Below, one piece after another: positions 7,720 through 15,116 of a stretch of DNA of 27,325 bases. The stretch is from contig CAZJFS010000043.1 in NCBI GenBank assembly GCA_964545075.1, positions 1 through 27,325 on the forward strand. The letters are read 5' to 3'. Positions within the stretch are counted from its first letter, which is position 1; every line of letters begins with the position of its first letter. The notes below the pieces were generated by a model. The model was not told the origin of the DNA and did not search any database. It was given only the letters and a program-made list of their open reading frames with translations. Origin of the DNA: DAOPXV01 sp035352535 (GTDB lineage: Bacteria; Muiribacteriota; UBA9980). A program made the translations under genes and the position numbers.

Positions 7720-8493
7720 ATGTTCAAAAGATTAGCATTAGTAAGCTTAGTAGTAATGTTCTTATTCTCATGTGTCGGCGATTCAATGGCAGCCGGTGTA
7801 AAACTGCAGTATGATCTTAAAAAAGGCGACACGTCTAAACATAGAATGAAAATGAAGAGCACGACATCTATCGGCGCACTCGGAAAAGTTGAAAAAATGG
7901 ACACTGAAACTGAAATGACCCTTAACCAGAGAGTTATCGATAGAGACGATAAAAACGCCATGTACGTTCTCACATCGATCGAAAACGTAAAAACGATAGT
8001 TAACGGAACTCCCGTTGACGAACAGTCAAACAAAACAGCTGAACAGGTATTCACGATGCATATGGAACCCAGCGGCAAGATCCTCGATACCCAGGGTTTG
8101 AAAACAGAAATGTCGATGCAGCAGATGAATCTCGCGTTCCCTGAAAAACCAGTTGAAATAGGCGAAAGCTGGACGAATACTCTCAAGGCTACCGAACAGA
8201 TCCCGACCACTCTTAAAATGAAATACACGGTTGACAAATTTGAAAAAGTTCAGGGTATGGACTGCGTAGTCATCAAATCGAAAGTCACTTCCGAAGCTTC
8301 AAAACCCGGCGTAGTTTCACAGTTAGACGTTAACGCCGATGGTACGATCTGGTTCGCCCACAAAGAAGGCAAAATAGTTAAAAACGCCGTTATCGGTACA
8401 TTCGGTTCAGTAACGAACCAGGTTATCGACGGCAAAACGGAACCTATCGTTACGAAAGTAAACATAGACCTGTTAATGGATCTCATAAAATAA
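7720..8493 (+). CDS. Exported protein of unknown function (DUF6263-like)
   Basis: The start is ATG 7720, with AAGGAGGAG at 7702-7710. This near-perfect Shine-Dalgarno and the TTGACA promoter imply high expression. The product is 257 residues. The N-terminus MFKRLALVSLVVMFLFSC could be a lipoprotein signal (lipobox LFSC, Cys18, with an unusual Phe at -2) or a signal-peptidase I site after SMA (residue 24). The mature part is beta-rich with a long Met/Thr/Lys-rich start, VKLQYDLKKGDTSKHRMKMK, and later a GESWTNTL motif. It resembles the uncharacterised DUF6263-type family, whose members begin with a YxxxKGD strand, but I am recalling this and could not check. No catalytic motif is visible. A gene for a STAS-domain protein follows 40 bases downstream, so the two may be co-transcribed. 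Location is periplasm or outer membrane. Confidence 0.7.
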   Translation: MFKRLALVSLVVMFLFSCVGDSMAAGVKLQYDLKKGDTSKHRMKMKSTTSIGALGKVEKMDTETEMTLNQRVIDRDDKNAMYVLTSIENVKTIVNGTPVDEQSNKTAEQVFTMHMEPSGKILDTQGLKTEMSMQQMNLAFPEKPVEIGESWTNTLKATEQIPTTLKMKYTVDKFEKVQGMDCVVIKSKVTSEASKPGVVSQLDVNADGTIWFAHKEGKIVKNAVIGTFGSVTNQVIDGKTEPIVTKVNIDLLMDLIK

Positions 8494-8533
8494 TCTGACG
8501 CGGATTTTAACCTCATTGGAGGGTCAACCTTTA

Positions 8534-8869
8534 ATGGAAATAAAACTTGAAAATATCGGAAGCGTAACGGTAGTAAACGTCGAAGGCGACATTTTCGCCG
8601 AAGATTCGATGAAATTGAAAGAAGCTCTTGAAAAGCTTTTTCAGTCCAACAAGATCAAGGTCGTATTAAATCTTGGAAAGACAAACGTGATCTCGTCGGT
8701 CGGGCTCGGCGTCATACTCGCGGCGCTCATAAAATTCCGCAAATACTCCGGAGATATTTGCCTCTGTCAGGTTAAAGACTTCGTTAAAAAAGTCTTGAAA
8801 ACGACGAAAGTCGACAATATCGTCGAGACTTATGAAGGAGTCCAGCAGGCGATAGAGGTAATGTCCTGA
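8534..8869 (+). CDS. STAS-domain protein (anti-sigma factor antagonist-like)
   Basis: The start is ATG 8534, with GGAGGG at 8518-8523, 10 bases away. A TTG at 8516 in the same frame precedes that ribosome binding site and is unlikely to be used. The 111-residue product is a single STAS domain: beta strand VTVVNVEGDIFAED, helix, KVVLNLGKTNVISSVGLGVI, and a C-terminal helix ending in QQAIEVMS. In SpoIIAA-like proteins the phosphorylated Ser sits in a D-S-[SA]-G-L-G motif. Here the equivalent is S54-S55-V-G-L-G, so the Ser is kept (S55) but the Asp before it is Ser. It could take part in a partner-switching cascade controlling a sigma factor or another effector. No anti-sigma kinase or phosphatase lies in the window. 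It probably shares the 7644 promoter and ends at the 8931 terminator. Confidence 0.85.
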   Translation: MEIKLENIGSVTVVNVEGDIFAEDSMKLKEALEKLFQSNKIKVVLNLGKTNVISSVGLGVILAALIKFRKYSGDICLCQVKDFVKKVLKTTKVDNIVETYEGVQQAIEVMS

Positions 8870-8930
8870 TTTGTGGCGCGCCCGCAGTGTTCTACTTAAG
8901 CACGATGTATTATTAACATATTGACCGCGC

Positions 8931-8978
8931 GAAAATATCAAGGGAGACTTTTGGTTCTTCCTTGATATTTTCCTTTTT
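8931..8978 (+). terminator. Intrinsic terminator after the STAS gene
   Basis: GAAAATATCAAGG (8931-8943) pairs perfectly with CCTTGATATTTTC (8960-8972), a 13-bp stem with a 16-base loop, followed by CTTTTT. It closes the transcription unit that starts at the 7644 promoter. The stem is AT-rich but long. Confidence 0.75.
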
Positions 8979-9011
8979 CGGGCAAAATAAAATTATATGG
9001 AGATAATTAAA

Positions 9012-10202
9012 ATGGCTGTAAAAAAAACCGTTAAAAAGACCGTGAAACCAGTGGCAAAGAAAAACGCCGCCGGAAAATCCTCAGTAAAAAAAGCCGTTAC
9101 CAAAAAACATACGCATGTTAAACCTAATATAGGCATATTCTTTGGCGGCCGTTCGTCCGAACATGAAGTATCGCTCGTATCCGCTAAATCCATCATTGAT
9201 TCGATCGACAAAAACAAATATAACGTGATCCCGATAGGCATAAACAAAGCCGGCAATTTTTTCTATCTTGAAGGCTCGATGGAACCGGCCGAAATACTAA
9301 AACACGGGAAACCGGCGTTATTTGTCGCCCAGCCTAACATCAATTATAATCTGTGGATACTCGATGAAGAGGAAAACGCCGTGGTCGACGCCTTTAATAT
9401 AGATATAGCGTTTCCCGTCCTGCACGGCCCTTACGGCGAAGATGGGAAAATACAGGGGCTTTTTGAAATGGCCAATATTCCCTATGTAGGTTCCGACGTT
9501 TTGGGCTCCGCCTGCGGAATGGATAAGGCCATAATGAAAAATCTTTTCATTAATCACAATCTGCCTACCACGAATTACGCTTATTTTACGAAGTTCGATT
9601 TTGAAAACAGCAAAAGCACGATACTCGATACGATAAAAACGGCCATAAAGGCTCCTTATTTCGTGAAACCCGCCAATTTAGGGTCTTCGGTCGGCATATC
9701 AAAAGTCGCTAAATTCGCCGGGCTTACGAAAGCTATTGAAAAAGCGCTGAAATACGATTATAAGATCATCGTCGAGGAAGGCGTCAACGCCCGCGAGATC
9801 GAGGTCGCCGTCATCGGAAACTTTGAATTCATCGCCGCCGAGCCCGGAGAAGTATTGCCCGCAGCCGATTTTTACGATTACGACGACAAATATAAAAACG
9901 GAAAGACAAAATTTGCCATACCGGCGAAACTTCCACAAAAAAAGATCCAGGAGATAAAGGAAATGGCCGTTACGGCTTATGAATCGGTCGGAGCTAAAGG
10001 TTTCGCGCGCGTCGATCTGTTTCTGGAAAAAGAAACCGGCGCCGTTTACGTCAACGAGATCAACACAATCCCCGGTTTTACGTCTATTTCAATGTTTCCC
10101 AGAATGTTCGAAAAAAGCGGCGTCAAATACAGCGATCTGGTAGACAAATTGATCGGATATGCGGTTGAATTGCACGATCTGAAAAGCAACCTTACCGTAT
10201 AA
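9012..10202 (+). CDS. ddl: D-alanine-D-alanine ligase with lysine-rich N-terminal tail
   Basis: Joins two D-Ala in the cytoplasm using ATP, supplying the dipeptide for peptidoglycan. ATP-grasp Ddl motifs are all present: GRSSEHEVSLVSA, FPVLHGPYGEDG, GMDKAIMK, FVKPANLGSSVG, REIEVAVIGN, EVLPAADFYDYDDKY, ARVDLF and VNEINTIPGFTSISMF. The start chosen is ATG 9012, because GGAGA at 8999-9003 gives 8 bases of spacing; ATG 8997 would swallow it. The product is 396 residues, longer than the usual 300-370. The extra part is residues 2-32, an Ala/Val/Lys-rich tail with 12 lysines (KKTVKKTVKPVAKK and onwards) like histone H1 or HU-tail sequences, before the Ddl core starts near residue 37. The tail is clearly in frame and follows the only ribosome binding site. 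Its role is unknown; nucleic-acid or membrane association are guesses. Confidence 0.93.
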   Translation: MAVKKTVKKTVKPVAKKNAAGKSSVKKAVTKKHTHVKPNIGIFFGGRSSEHEVSLVSAKSIIDSIDKNKYNVIPIGINKAGNFFYLEGSMEPAEILKHGKPALFVAQPNINYNLWILDEEENAVVDAFNIDIAFPVLHGPYGEDGKIQGLFEMANIPYVGSDVLGSACGMDKAIMKNLFINHNLPTTNYAYFTKFDFENSKSTILDTIKTAIKAPYFVKPANLGSSVGISKVAKFAGLTKAIEKALKYDYKIIVEEGVNAREIEVAVIGNFEFIAAEPGEVLPAADFYDYDDKYKNGKTKFAIPAKLPQKKIQEIKEMAVTAYESVGAKGFARVDLFLEKETGAVYVNEINTIPGFTSISMFPRMFEKSGVKYSDLVDKLIGYAVELHDLKSNLTV

Positions 10203-10241
10203 ATCAACGATTTTTCATGCATTGGATTCTGGCGGTTTTTT

Positions 10242-11144
10242 ATGGCACATTTTAAAAATAAACTCGCGCCAATCTTCATGGCGCTTATCGCGGCGGCGGT
10301 TTTTTCCGCCTGCGGCGGGAGCGGCCAGCCTGCTTTGGATTCGTCCGGGCAGGCTTTGAAAAGATCGCCGGTTTTCACCACTGATCAAAAATACAAGGAC
10401 GTTACGATAAAATTCGGAGCCAACTCTATCGCGAGCGCATCTGAAATGCTTAAAAAGCGTGGCGAGCTGGCGGCTTATCTTAAAGCCGAGCTGGGCGTGC
10501 GCGACGTAGAGATAATGCTCGCGCGCGATTACGATCAGGCCCTGAAACAGCTCATCAACCATGAAACCGACATTTCATGGTTAGGCGCCATATCTTACGT
10601 GCGCGGATCTGAAAGGAATAAACTCATACCTCTGGTCAAACCCATAGTCAACGGCGCGACTTTTTACAGGAGCGCCATAATAACCAGAAGCGACGGCGCC
10701 ATTAAAACCTTATCCGACCTGCGCGGAAAAAAGGTGGCGTGGGTCGATAAAAATTCAACCTCGGGATATCTGATGGCAAAGGCATTAATGCGCGAAGCCG
10801 GAATTGACGCGGACCGCGACCTGGCTGAAACCGATTTTGTCGGAAATCATACCGCCGTCGTTTTAAACGTACTTCTGGGTGAAATGGATGCCGGCGTGTG
10901 TTATCTGGGGGCGCAGAACGTATTAGTGGACCCCGTAAAGATAGCGCGGATAAAAGTTATCGCAACTACCAGGGAAATATCGACGGAACCTATAACATGC
11001 ACGGATTCATTTCCCGTGGAACTGAGAGATCGCGTAACGGAAGCGTTTTTAAGGCTCAATGAAAACGGCAACCCTAAATTTACAAAAGCGTCCGATAGCG
11101 ACTATAATTCCATACGCGAAGTAATGAAGCTTTTAAATTTTTAG
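10242..11144 (+). CDS. PhnD-like substrate-binding lipoprotein
   Basis: The 300-residue protein has a lipoprotein signal (hydrophobic run, then FSAC; lipidated Cys24 followed by Gly, so outer-membrane retention is possible). The mature part matches the phosphate/phosphite/phosphonate periplasmic binding family (PhnD/PtxB type): ITIKFGANSIAS-like opening strand, ISWLGAISYVRG, IITRSDGAIKTLSDLRGKKVAWVDKNSTSGYL, GNHTAVVLNVLLGEMDAGVCY and ITCTDSFPVELRDRV. Members bind oxyanions or phosphonates. No ABC permease or ATPase follows. Instead, 19 bases after its stop, comes a membrane nucleotide cyclase, so a role in ligand sensing rather than uptake is plausible (inference). ATG 10242 has only a weak GGCGG upstream. 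There is no terminator between ddl and this gene, so read-through is possible. Confidence 0.85.
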   Translation: MAHFKNKLAPIFMALIAAAVFSACGGSGQPALDSSGQALKRSPVFTTDQKYKDVTIKFGANSIASASEMLKKRGELAAYLKAELGVRDVEIMLARDYDQALKQLINHETDISWLGAISYVRGSERNKLIPLVKPIVNGATFYRSAIITRSDGAIKTLSDLRGKKVAWVDKNSTSGYLMAKALMREAGIDADRDLAETDFVGNHTAVVLNVLLGEMDAGVCYLGAQNVLVDPVKIARIKVIATTREISTEPITCTDSFPVELRDRVTEAFLRLNENGNPKFTKASDSDYNSIREVMKLLNF

Positions 11145-11163
11145 TGAAGGATGAGACCGGGCG

Positions 11164-13419
11164 TTGATAAAATACAGCCTCAAATTTAAAATATTTCTAT
11201 GCACCGTTTCGCTCGCCATATTTATAATAATGGCCGTCTCATATGTTTATTCGATACGCATGGAGCGCATAGTCAAAGGTAATTTAGATACCGCCGGCTC
11301 GCTTTTATGTTCATCCGTCGTGCGCTTCGCTCCCGAGCTTATAACCCGGAAAGGTTATGACGATCTTTTTGAGTTCGTTGAAAACGCCATTAAAGGCAGT
11401 CGTTTTGTCGAAGAAATATCGATACTCGACAGAAACTACAGATATATCGCCAACCGCGACAGAATAACCATGAAAACTAAGATCGGCGATACCATGCCCG
11501 CTGAAGAGCGTCTTAAATATCCATACTCGCCGGGCGTTACAAGAATTGAAAGCGCTGACGGCGCGTCTATCGAATATTACATGCCGATCGAACTGGACGC
11601 CATATATTACGGAATGGTAATACATAAGATATCGTGCGAGCCGCTTGAAATATCCCGCGCCGAGAATCGAAAATGGCTTGCCGCTCTCATATTCGGCGCC
11701 ATACTCGCTGCATTGTCGGCGGCATTCCTTTTATCCGGCATGATAACTTCAAATCTCAACAAACTCATGAAGAGTATAAAGATCGTTTCAGGCGGCGACC
11801 TTGCGCACAGGCTCGATATAAAATCACGTGATGAGATCGGCCTTATCGCGGATCAATTCAATACTATGCTCTCCGGCCTTCAGGAACGGATGCATCTGGC
11901 AAGATTCGTTCCGGAAAGCGTTTTCGACGCGATCAAAAGCGACACCGGCACGCTCGAACTGGGCGGCCACGAAAAGAGCGTCACGGTCCTTTTCGCCGAT
12001 ATCCGCGGATTTACGACTTTATCTGAAAATCATTCGCCGCGAGAGATCGTCGAGATGTTAAATGAATATCTCGAGCGCATGACCAACGTTATCAAATCGG
12101 AGAACGGCGTCGTGGATAAATTCATAGGCGACGCCATAATGGCCGTTTTTTATCCCGGCGAGCAGGGCGATGATACGACGCGCGCGGTCATGGCCGGCAT
12201 GCAGATGATGGAGGAGCTTAAGCGTTTCAATATAAAGCGTAAATCAAATGAGCTTTTCACGATCGATATCGGTATCGGCGTAAATACGGGTCCGGCGATA
12301 GTCGGTATGATAGGCTCTAAATCAGGACGTCTGGATTATACCGTCATCGGCGATACGGTCAATGTCGCATCACGTTTGGAAGGCATGTCGAAACTCGGGA
12401 AATATACGAAAATAGTTATTTCTGAAAGCGTTTATGACCGAGTCTGCCATGTGTTCGATGTGGGGCTTATGGACGAGGATAAAGTAAAGGGCAAAACCGG
12501 TCTGGTTAAAATGTTCGAGATCATCGGGATAAAGACTTCAGAGCGTATATTGGATGAAATAGAGAAAAAGAGCGATGATGAAAAAGTTCGCGCGATAGAT
12601 CTTATAGGCCTTTCGGGTAACGCCGGTATGGTCGATGTTCTCTTGAAATATCTTTGGGACGAATCACCGAAGATCCGTATAAGTTCAGGCATGGCGCTTA
12701 AAAATCTTTTAAGGCCCGTGAGCGAGGTCGTTGAAAAGTTCAATAAAGTTCTCGAGGTCGAAAAAGATTCGCAGGTAATTGCGACGTTTATCAAGGATAT
12801 CGGGATGCTTGGTAACGACGATGATAAGATACGGCTCGTGCCGTTTCTTGATCATGAAAACGAACGCGTGCGCGCGAACGCGATAGAGGTCATAAGCCGC
12901 GTCAACAACAGCCCTCTTTTAAAGGACCTTCTCGGGAAAAAACTGAACGATTCGAATAACCGCTCACGCGCGAACGCCGCGATAACGCTTTATCAGATAG
13001 GCGATTTGCGCGGGCTTACGACGCTTATCGAAATGTGCCGCGATAAGAATTCATCGCTGATGCGCGCATCCGGCGCTTACGGAATAGGACAGATAGCATC
13101 GAAGCGGGCGGCCAAGAATATATTTATATATCTCACTAACGAAGAATTCATATTGAACGAAGATAGATTCAAGCTTTTAGAAGACGGCAGGCTGGTTCTC
13201 GAAAATCTTATGTCGAATGAAACCGATTCGATGGTAAAAGCGAATATCATAAAAGCTCTCGGGCTTCTGGGCAACGCCAATTCAATTCCCGCTTTTATAA
13301 AGGAATTCAGGAAGCTTCCTAAAACGAGTTCGTTCCGGCCGATGCTTCTTTCGGCGATGACCGAAATAACCGGCTCTTATATTCCGCAGCTTATCGAGGA
13401 ACATTTTAAGAAAAACTAA
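11164..13419 (+). CDS. Membrane class III nucleotide cyclase with C-terminal HEAT repeats
   Basis: The start is TTG 11164, with AAGGA at 11147-11151; no ATG or GTG in frame fits better. Order of parts in 751 residues: TM1 (about 8-28), periplasmic sensor (29-170), TM2 (171-193), HAMP (about 194-247), cyclase domain (about 270-455), and HEAT repeats (about 470-745, for example LKYLWDESPKIRISSGMALK and LVPFLDHENERVRANAIEVI). Catalytic residues are visible: metal-binding D279 (FADIRGF) and D323 (IGDAIMAVF), base-reading K319 and T393 (DYTVIGDTVN, the Thr variant of class IIIb adenylate cyclases), and transition-state R404. So cAMP is the likely product. The HEAT tail is not a usual output for this family and may bind a partner or regulate the catalytic dimer. 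The PhnD-like lipoprotein gene just upstream may supply the signal. Confidence 0.9.
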   Translation: MIKYSLKFKIFLCTVSLAIFIIMAVSYVYSIRMERIVKGNLDTAGSLLCSSVVRFAPELITRKGYDDLFEFVENAIKGSRFVEEISILDRNYRYIANRDRITMKTKIGDTMPAEERLKYPYSPGVTRIESADGASIEYYMPIELDAIYYGMVIHKISCEPLEISRAENRKWLAALIFGAILAALSAAFLLSGMITSNLNKLMKSIKIVSGGDLAHRLDIKSRDEIGLIADQFNTMLSGLQERMHLARFVPESVFDAIKSDTGTLELGGHEKSVTVLFADIRGFTTLSENHSPREIVEMLNEYLERMTNVIKSENGVVDKFIGDAIMAVFYPGEQGDDTTRAVMAGMQMMEELKRFNIKRKSNELFTIDIGIGVNTGPAIVGMIGSKSGRLDYTVIGDTVNVASRLEGMSKLGKYTKIVISESVYDRVCHVFDVGLMDEDKVKGKTGLVKMFEIIGIKTSERILDEIEKKSDDEKVRAIDLIGLSGNAGMVDVLLKYLWDESPKIRISSGMALKNLLRPVSEVVEKFNKVLEVEKDSQVIATFIKDIGMLGNDDDKIRLVPFLDHENERVRANAIEVISRVNNSPLLKDLLGKKLNDSNNRSRANAAITLYQIGDLRGLTTLIEMCRDKNSSLMRASGAYGIGQIASKRAAKNIFIYLTNEEFILNEDRFKLLEDGRLVLENLMSNETDSMVKANIIKALGLLGNANSIPAFIKEFRKLPKTSSFRPMLLSAMTEITGSYIPQLIEEHFKKN

Positions 13420-13439
13420 TGCGCGTATTTGGAATTTTT

Positions 13440-13451
13440 GAACATTTGTTC
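13440..13451. promoter_or_regulatory. Palindrome upstream of the TetR gene, possible operator
   Basis: GAACATTTGTTC consists of GAACA and TGTTC arms around TT, 19 bases before the -35 of the regulator's promoter. TetR proteins often repress themselves at such sites. It is a short site and so could be chance. Confidence 0.3.
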
Positions 13452-13470
13452 ATAAAAATAGCCGTTTTTA

Positions 13471-13500
13471 TTGACAAACGCATATTATAAATGTTAAAAT
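13471..13500 (+). promoter_or_regulatory. Promoter of the TetR-family gene
   Basis: TTGACA (13471-13476), an 18-base spacer and TAAAAT (13495-13500). The -35 is perfect and the -10 has five of six consensus bases. It lies in the 112-base gap after the cyclase gene. Confidence 0.6.
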
Positions 13501-13531
13501 TTATTTTTAACGGCAGGTATATTGAAAGGGC

Positions 13532-14149
13532 GTGGAAATTTTGCAGGATATGGTTAAAATAGATGAACCAAGTAAAAAAGAGAAGATATTAAAGGCGAGC
13601 CTGGCTGTATTTTCAAAAAACGGCTTTCCTGAAGCGACGATGCGCGAAATCGCTCAAAAGGCTGGCGTGTCGCTTGGCTTGATCTATTTTTATTTTAAAA
13701 GCAAGGACGATATATTAAGAGAAATATTCATAAGGATCACCAGCAGTTTTCCGAAGGATATTTTTGAAAAAACTCACGAAGATGCGGTGCCTGAAGAAGT
13801 ATTGGGAAATCTGTGTTTATCCCATTTGAAATTTCTGGCGAGAAATTTCAAGCAATTCATGATGTTTCTGAATGAATCCATGAATAACAATAAGCTCGGA
13901 GAATTTCTTTATACGAACAGAATGGAAGAAGGGTATCGCGATATCGGAGAAATATTTTCCAAATTTCAGAAAAAATCGAAGTTTAGAAAATTCGATACGG
14001 AGAACGCGACGTTTGTTCTATTGAATTCGCTCTTCATGTTCGTGCTTCTCAAGGAAGGGCCTTTTAAAAAGCAATTGAAGGACAAGTCTTATGAAAAATA
14101 CTGCGACACGCTTACGGACCTTCTTATTAACGGAATGCTTTTGAAATAA
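13532..14149 (+). CDS. TetR/AcrR-family transcriptional regulator
   Basis: About 205 residues, the usual TetR size. The N-terminal DNA-binding part is clear: KKEKILKASLAVFSKNGFPE, then the helix-turn-helix TMREIAQKAGVSLGLIYFYFKSKDDIL (about residues 35-61), then an all-helical ligand-binding and dimer part that I cannot assign to a ligand class. Start is undecided: GTG 13532 is only one base after the GAAAGGG at 13524-13530, TTG 13541 has ideal 10-base spacing to it, and ATG 13550 has only a very close AGGA. I give the longest form. The gene has its own promoter and possible operator. It faces the ABC exporter operon tail-to-tail, so control of that exporter cannot be inferred from position. 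It may regulate itself or distant genes. Confidence 0.9.
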   Translation: MEILQDMVKIDEPSKKEKILKASLAVFSKNGFPEATMREIAQKAGVSLGLIYFYFKSKDDILREIFIRITSSFPKDIFEKTHEDAVPEEVLGNLCLSHLKFLARNFKQFMMFLNESMNNNKLGEFLYTNRMEEGYRDIGEIFSKFQKKSKFRKFDTENATFVLLNSLFMFVLLKEGPFKKQLKDKSYEKYCDTLTDLLINGMLLK

Positions 14150-14175
14150 ACTTGATTCGTCGCGTTTTATCGGCC

Positions 14176-14197
14176 GCCAAGCCGCTTGGCTCGTTTT
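14176..14197 (+). terminator. Possible terminator between convergent units
   Basis: GCCAAG-CCG-CTTGGC (14176-14190) is a perfect 6-bp GC-rich stem, followed by TCGTTTT. The T-run is short. Its place 27 bases after the TetR stop, in a convergent gap, supports the call. Confidence 0.4.
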
Positions 14198-14327
14198 CGG
14201 CGACTTTTTAAATACTGCCGGATAAATGTGAAAAACATCGGCCGGCTTGTCAACTAAAACGTGAATTTTGCGTTTTAAAGTATATATTTAACCGGCGCTC
14301 TTATTTATATTGCGGGCAAAAAATTTG

Positions 14328-15116
14328 TTATTCATTTTTATCTGTAATGTTATCGCCGGTCTCGTCGTCTTCTTCGGTGAGCGTCAAAAAAATTTCTTCA
14401 AGCGTCTGTCCCGCGGCATTATTTTTAAAATGAGTTTCTATGTTATTTTTCAGATTATCGACGCTGTCTAGCGCTATTATCTTTCCGTGAAATATTATGG
14501 CGACGCGCGAGCAAAGTTCTTCGGCGACGCTCAACGTATGCGTTGATAAAAACACCGTGCCGCCGCGGGCCGCGATCTCGCGAAAGATCTCTTTGACTAC
14601 CTTGACGTTCTTCGGGTCGAGCCCTATCATCGGTTCGTCCACTATTATAAGCTCCGGGTCGTGAATGAGGGCTGAAGTAAATACGAGCTTCTGACGCATG
14701 CCGTGCGAATAGGTTTCGATCATGGAATCCGCGTTTTTTAATATTCCGAAACGGCGCAGATATTCATCCGCGCGCTCCTGAGCCTTCTCCCAGTCGAAGC
14801 AGAAAATATTGGAAACGAATTTTAAAAACTCCCAGCCGCTGAGTTTTTCATAAACATGTGGCGCGTCCGGGATATAACCCATTATGCGCCGAACTTTTCT
14901 GAAATTTTCCTCGCTTTCGAGGATATTTATGCCGTCGATAGAAATCGAGCCGCTTGTAGGCTTTAAAAGTCCCGTCAGCATCTTTATAGTCGTCGTCTTT
15001 CCGGCGCCGTTCGGGCCTAAAAAACCGAATATTTCGCCTTTTTTTACATTGAACGAGATGCCGTCGACGGCGGTGAACGAGCCGTATTTTTTAGTTACAT
15101 CGCTGACATTGAGCAC
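14328..15116 (-). CDS. ABC transporter ATP-binding protein
   Basis: The 262-residue protein is a nucleotide-binding domain of an ABC-2-type exporter. Walker A is GPNGAGKTT (about 34-42), the Q-loop region is followed by GYIPDAPHVYEKLSGWEFL, the signature is YSHGMRQKL (136-144, with the SHGM variant common in exporters of this group), Walker B is LIIVDE (156-161), and the switch His is H193 in STH. A short acidic C-terminal tail follows the last helix. GTG 15116 starts directly after the TAA of the permease (zero spacing), with GAGG and AAGGG just upstream, so the two are translationally coupled. It powers the adjacent permease; the substrate is unknown. Confidence 0.93.
   Translation of the reverse strand: MLNVSDVTKKYGSFTAVDGISFNVKKGEIFGFLGPNGAGKTTTIKMLTGLLKPTSGSISIDGINILESEENFRKVRRIMGYIPDAPHVYEKLSGWEFLKFVSNIFCFDWEKAQERADEYLRRFGILKNADSMIETYSHGMRQKLVFTSALIHDPELIIVDEPMIGLDPKNVKVVKEIFREIAARGGTVFLSTHTLSVAEELCSRVAIIFHGKIIALDSVDNLKNNIETHFKNNAAGQTLEEIFLTLTEEDDETGDNITDKNE

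Noticed and set aside
14255..14277. TAAAACG/CGTTTTA hairpin as terminator of the ABC operon
   Set aside because: The stem has only two G-C pairs and no T-run follows on the - strand.
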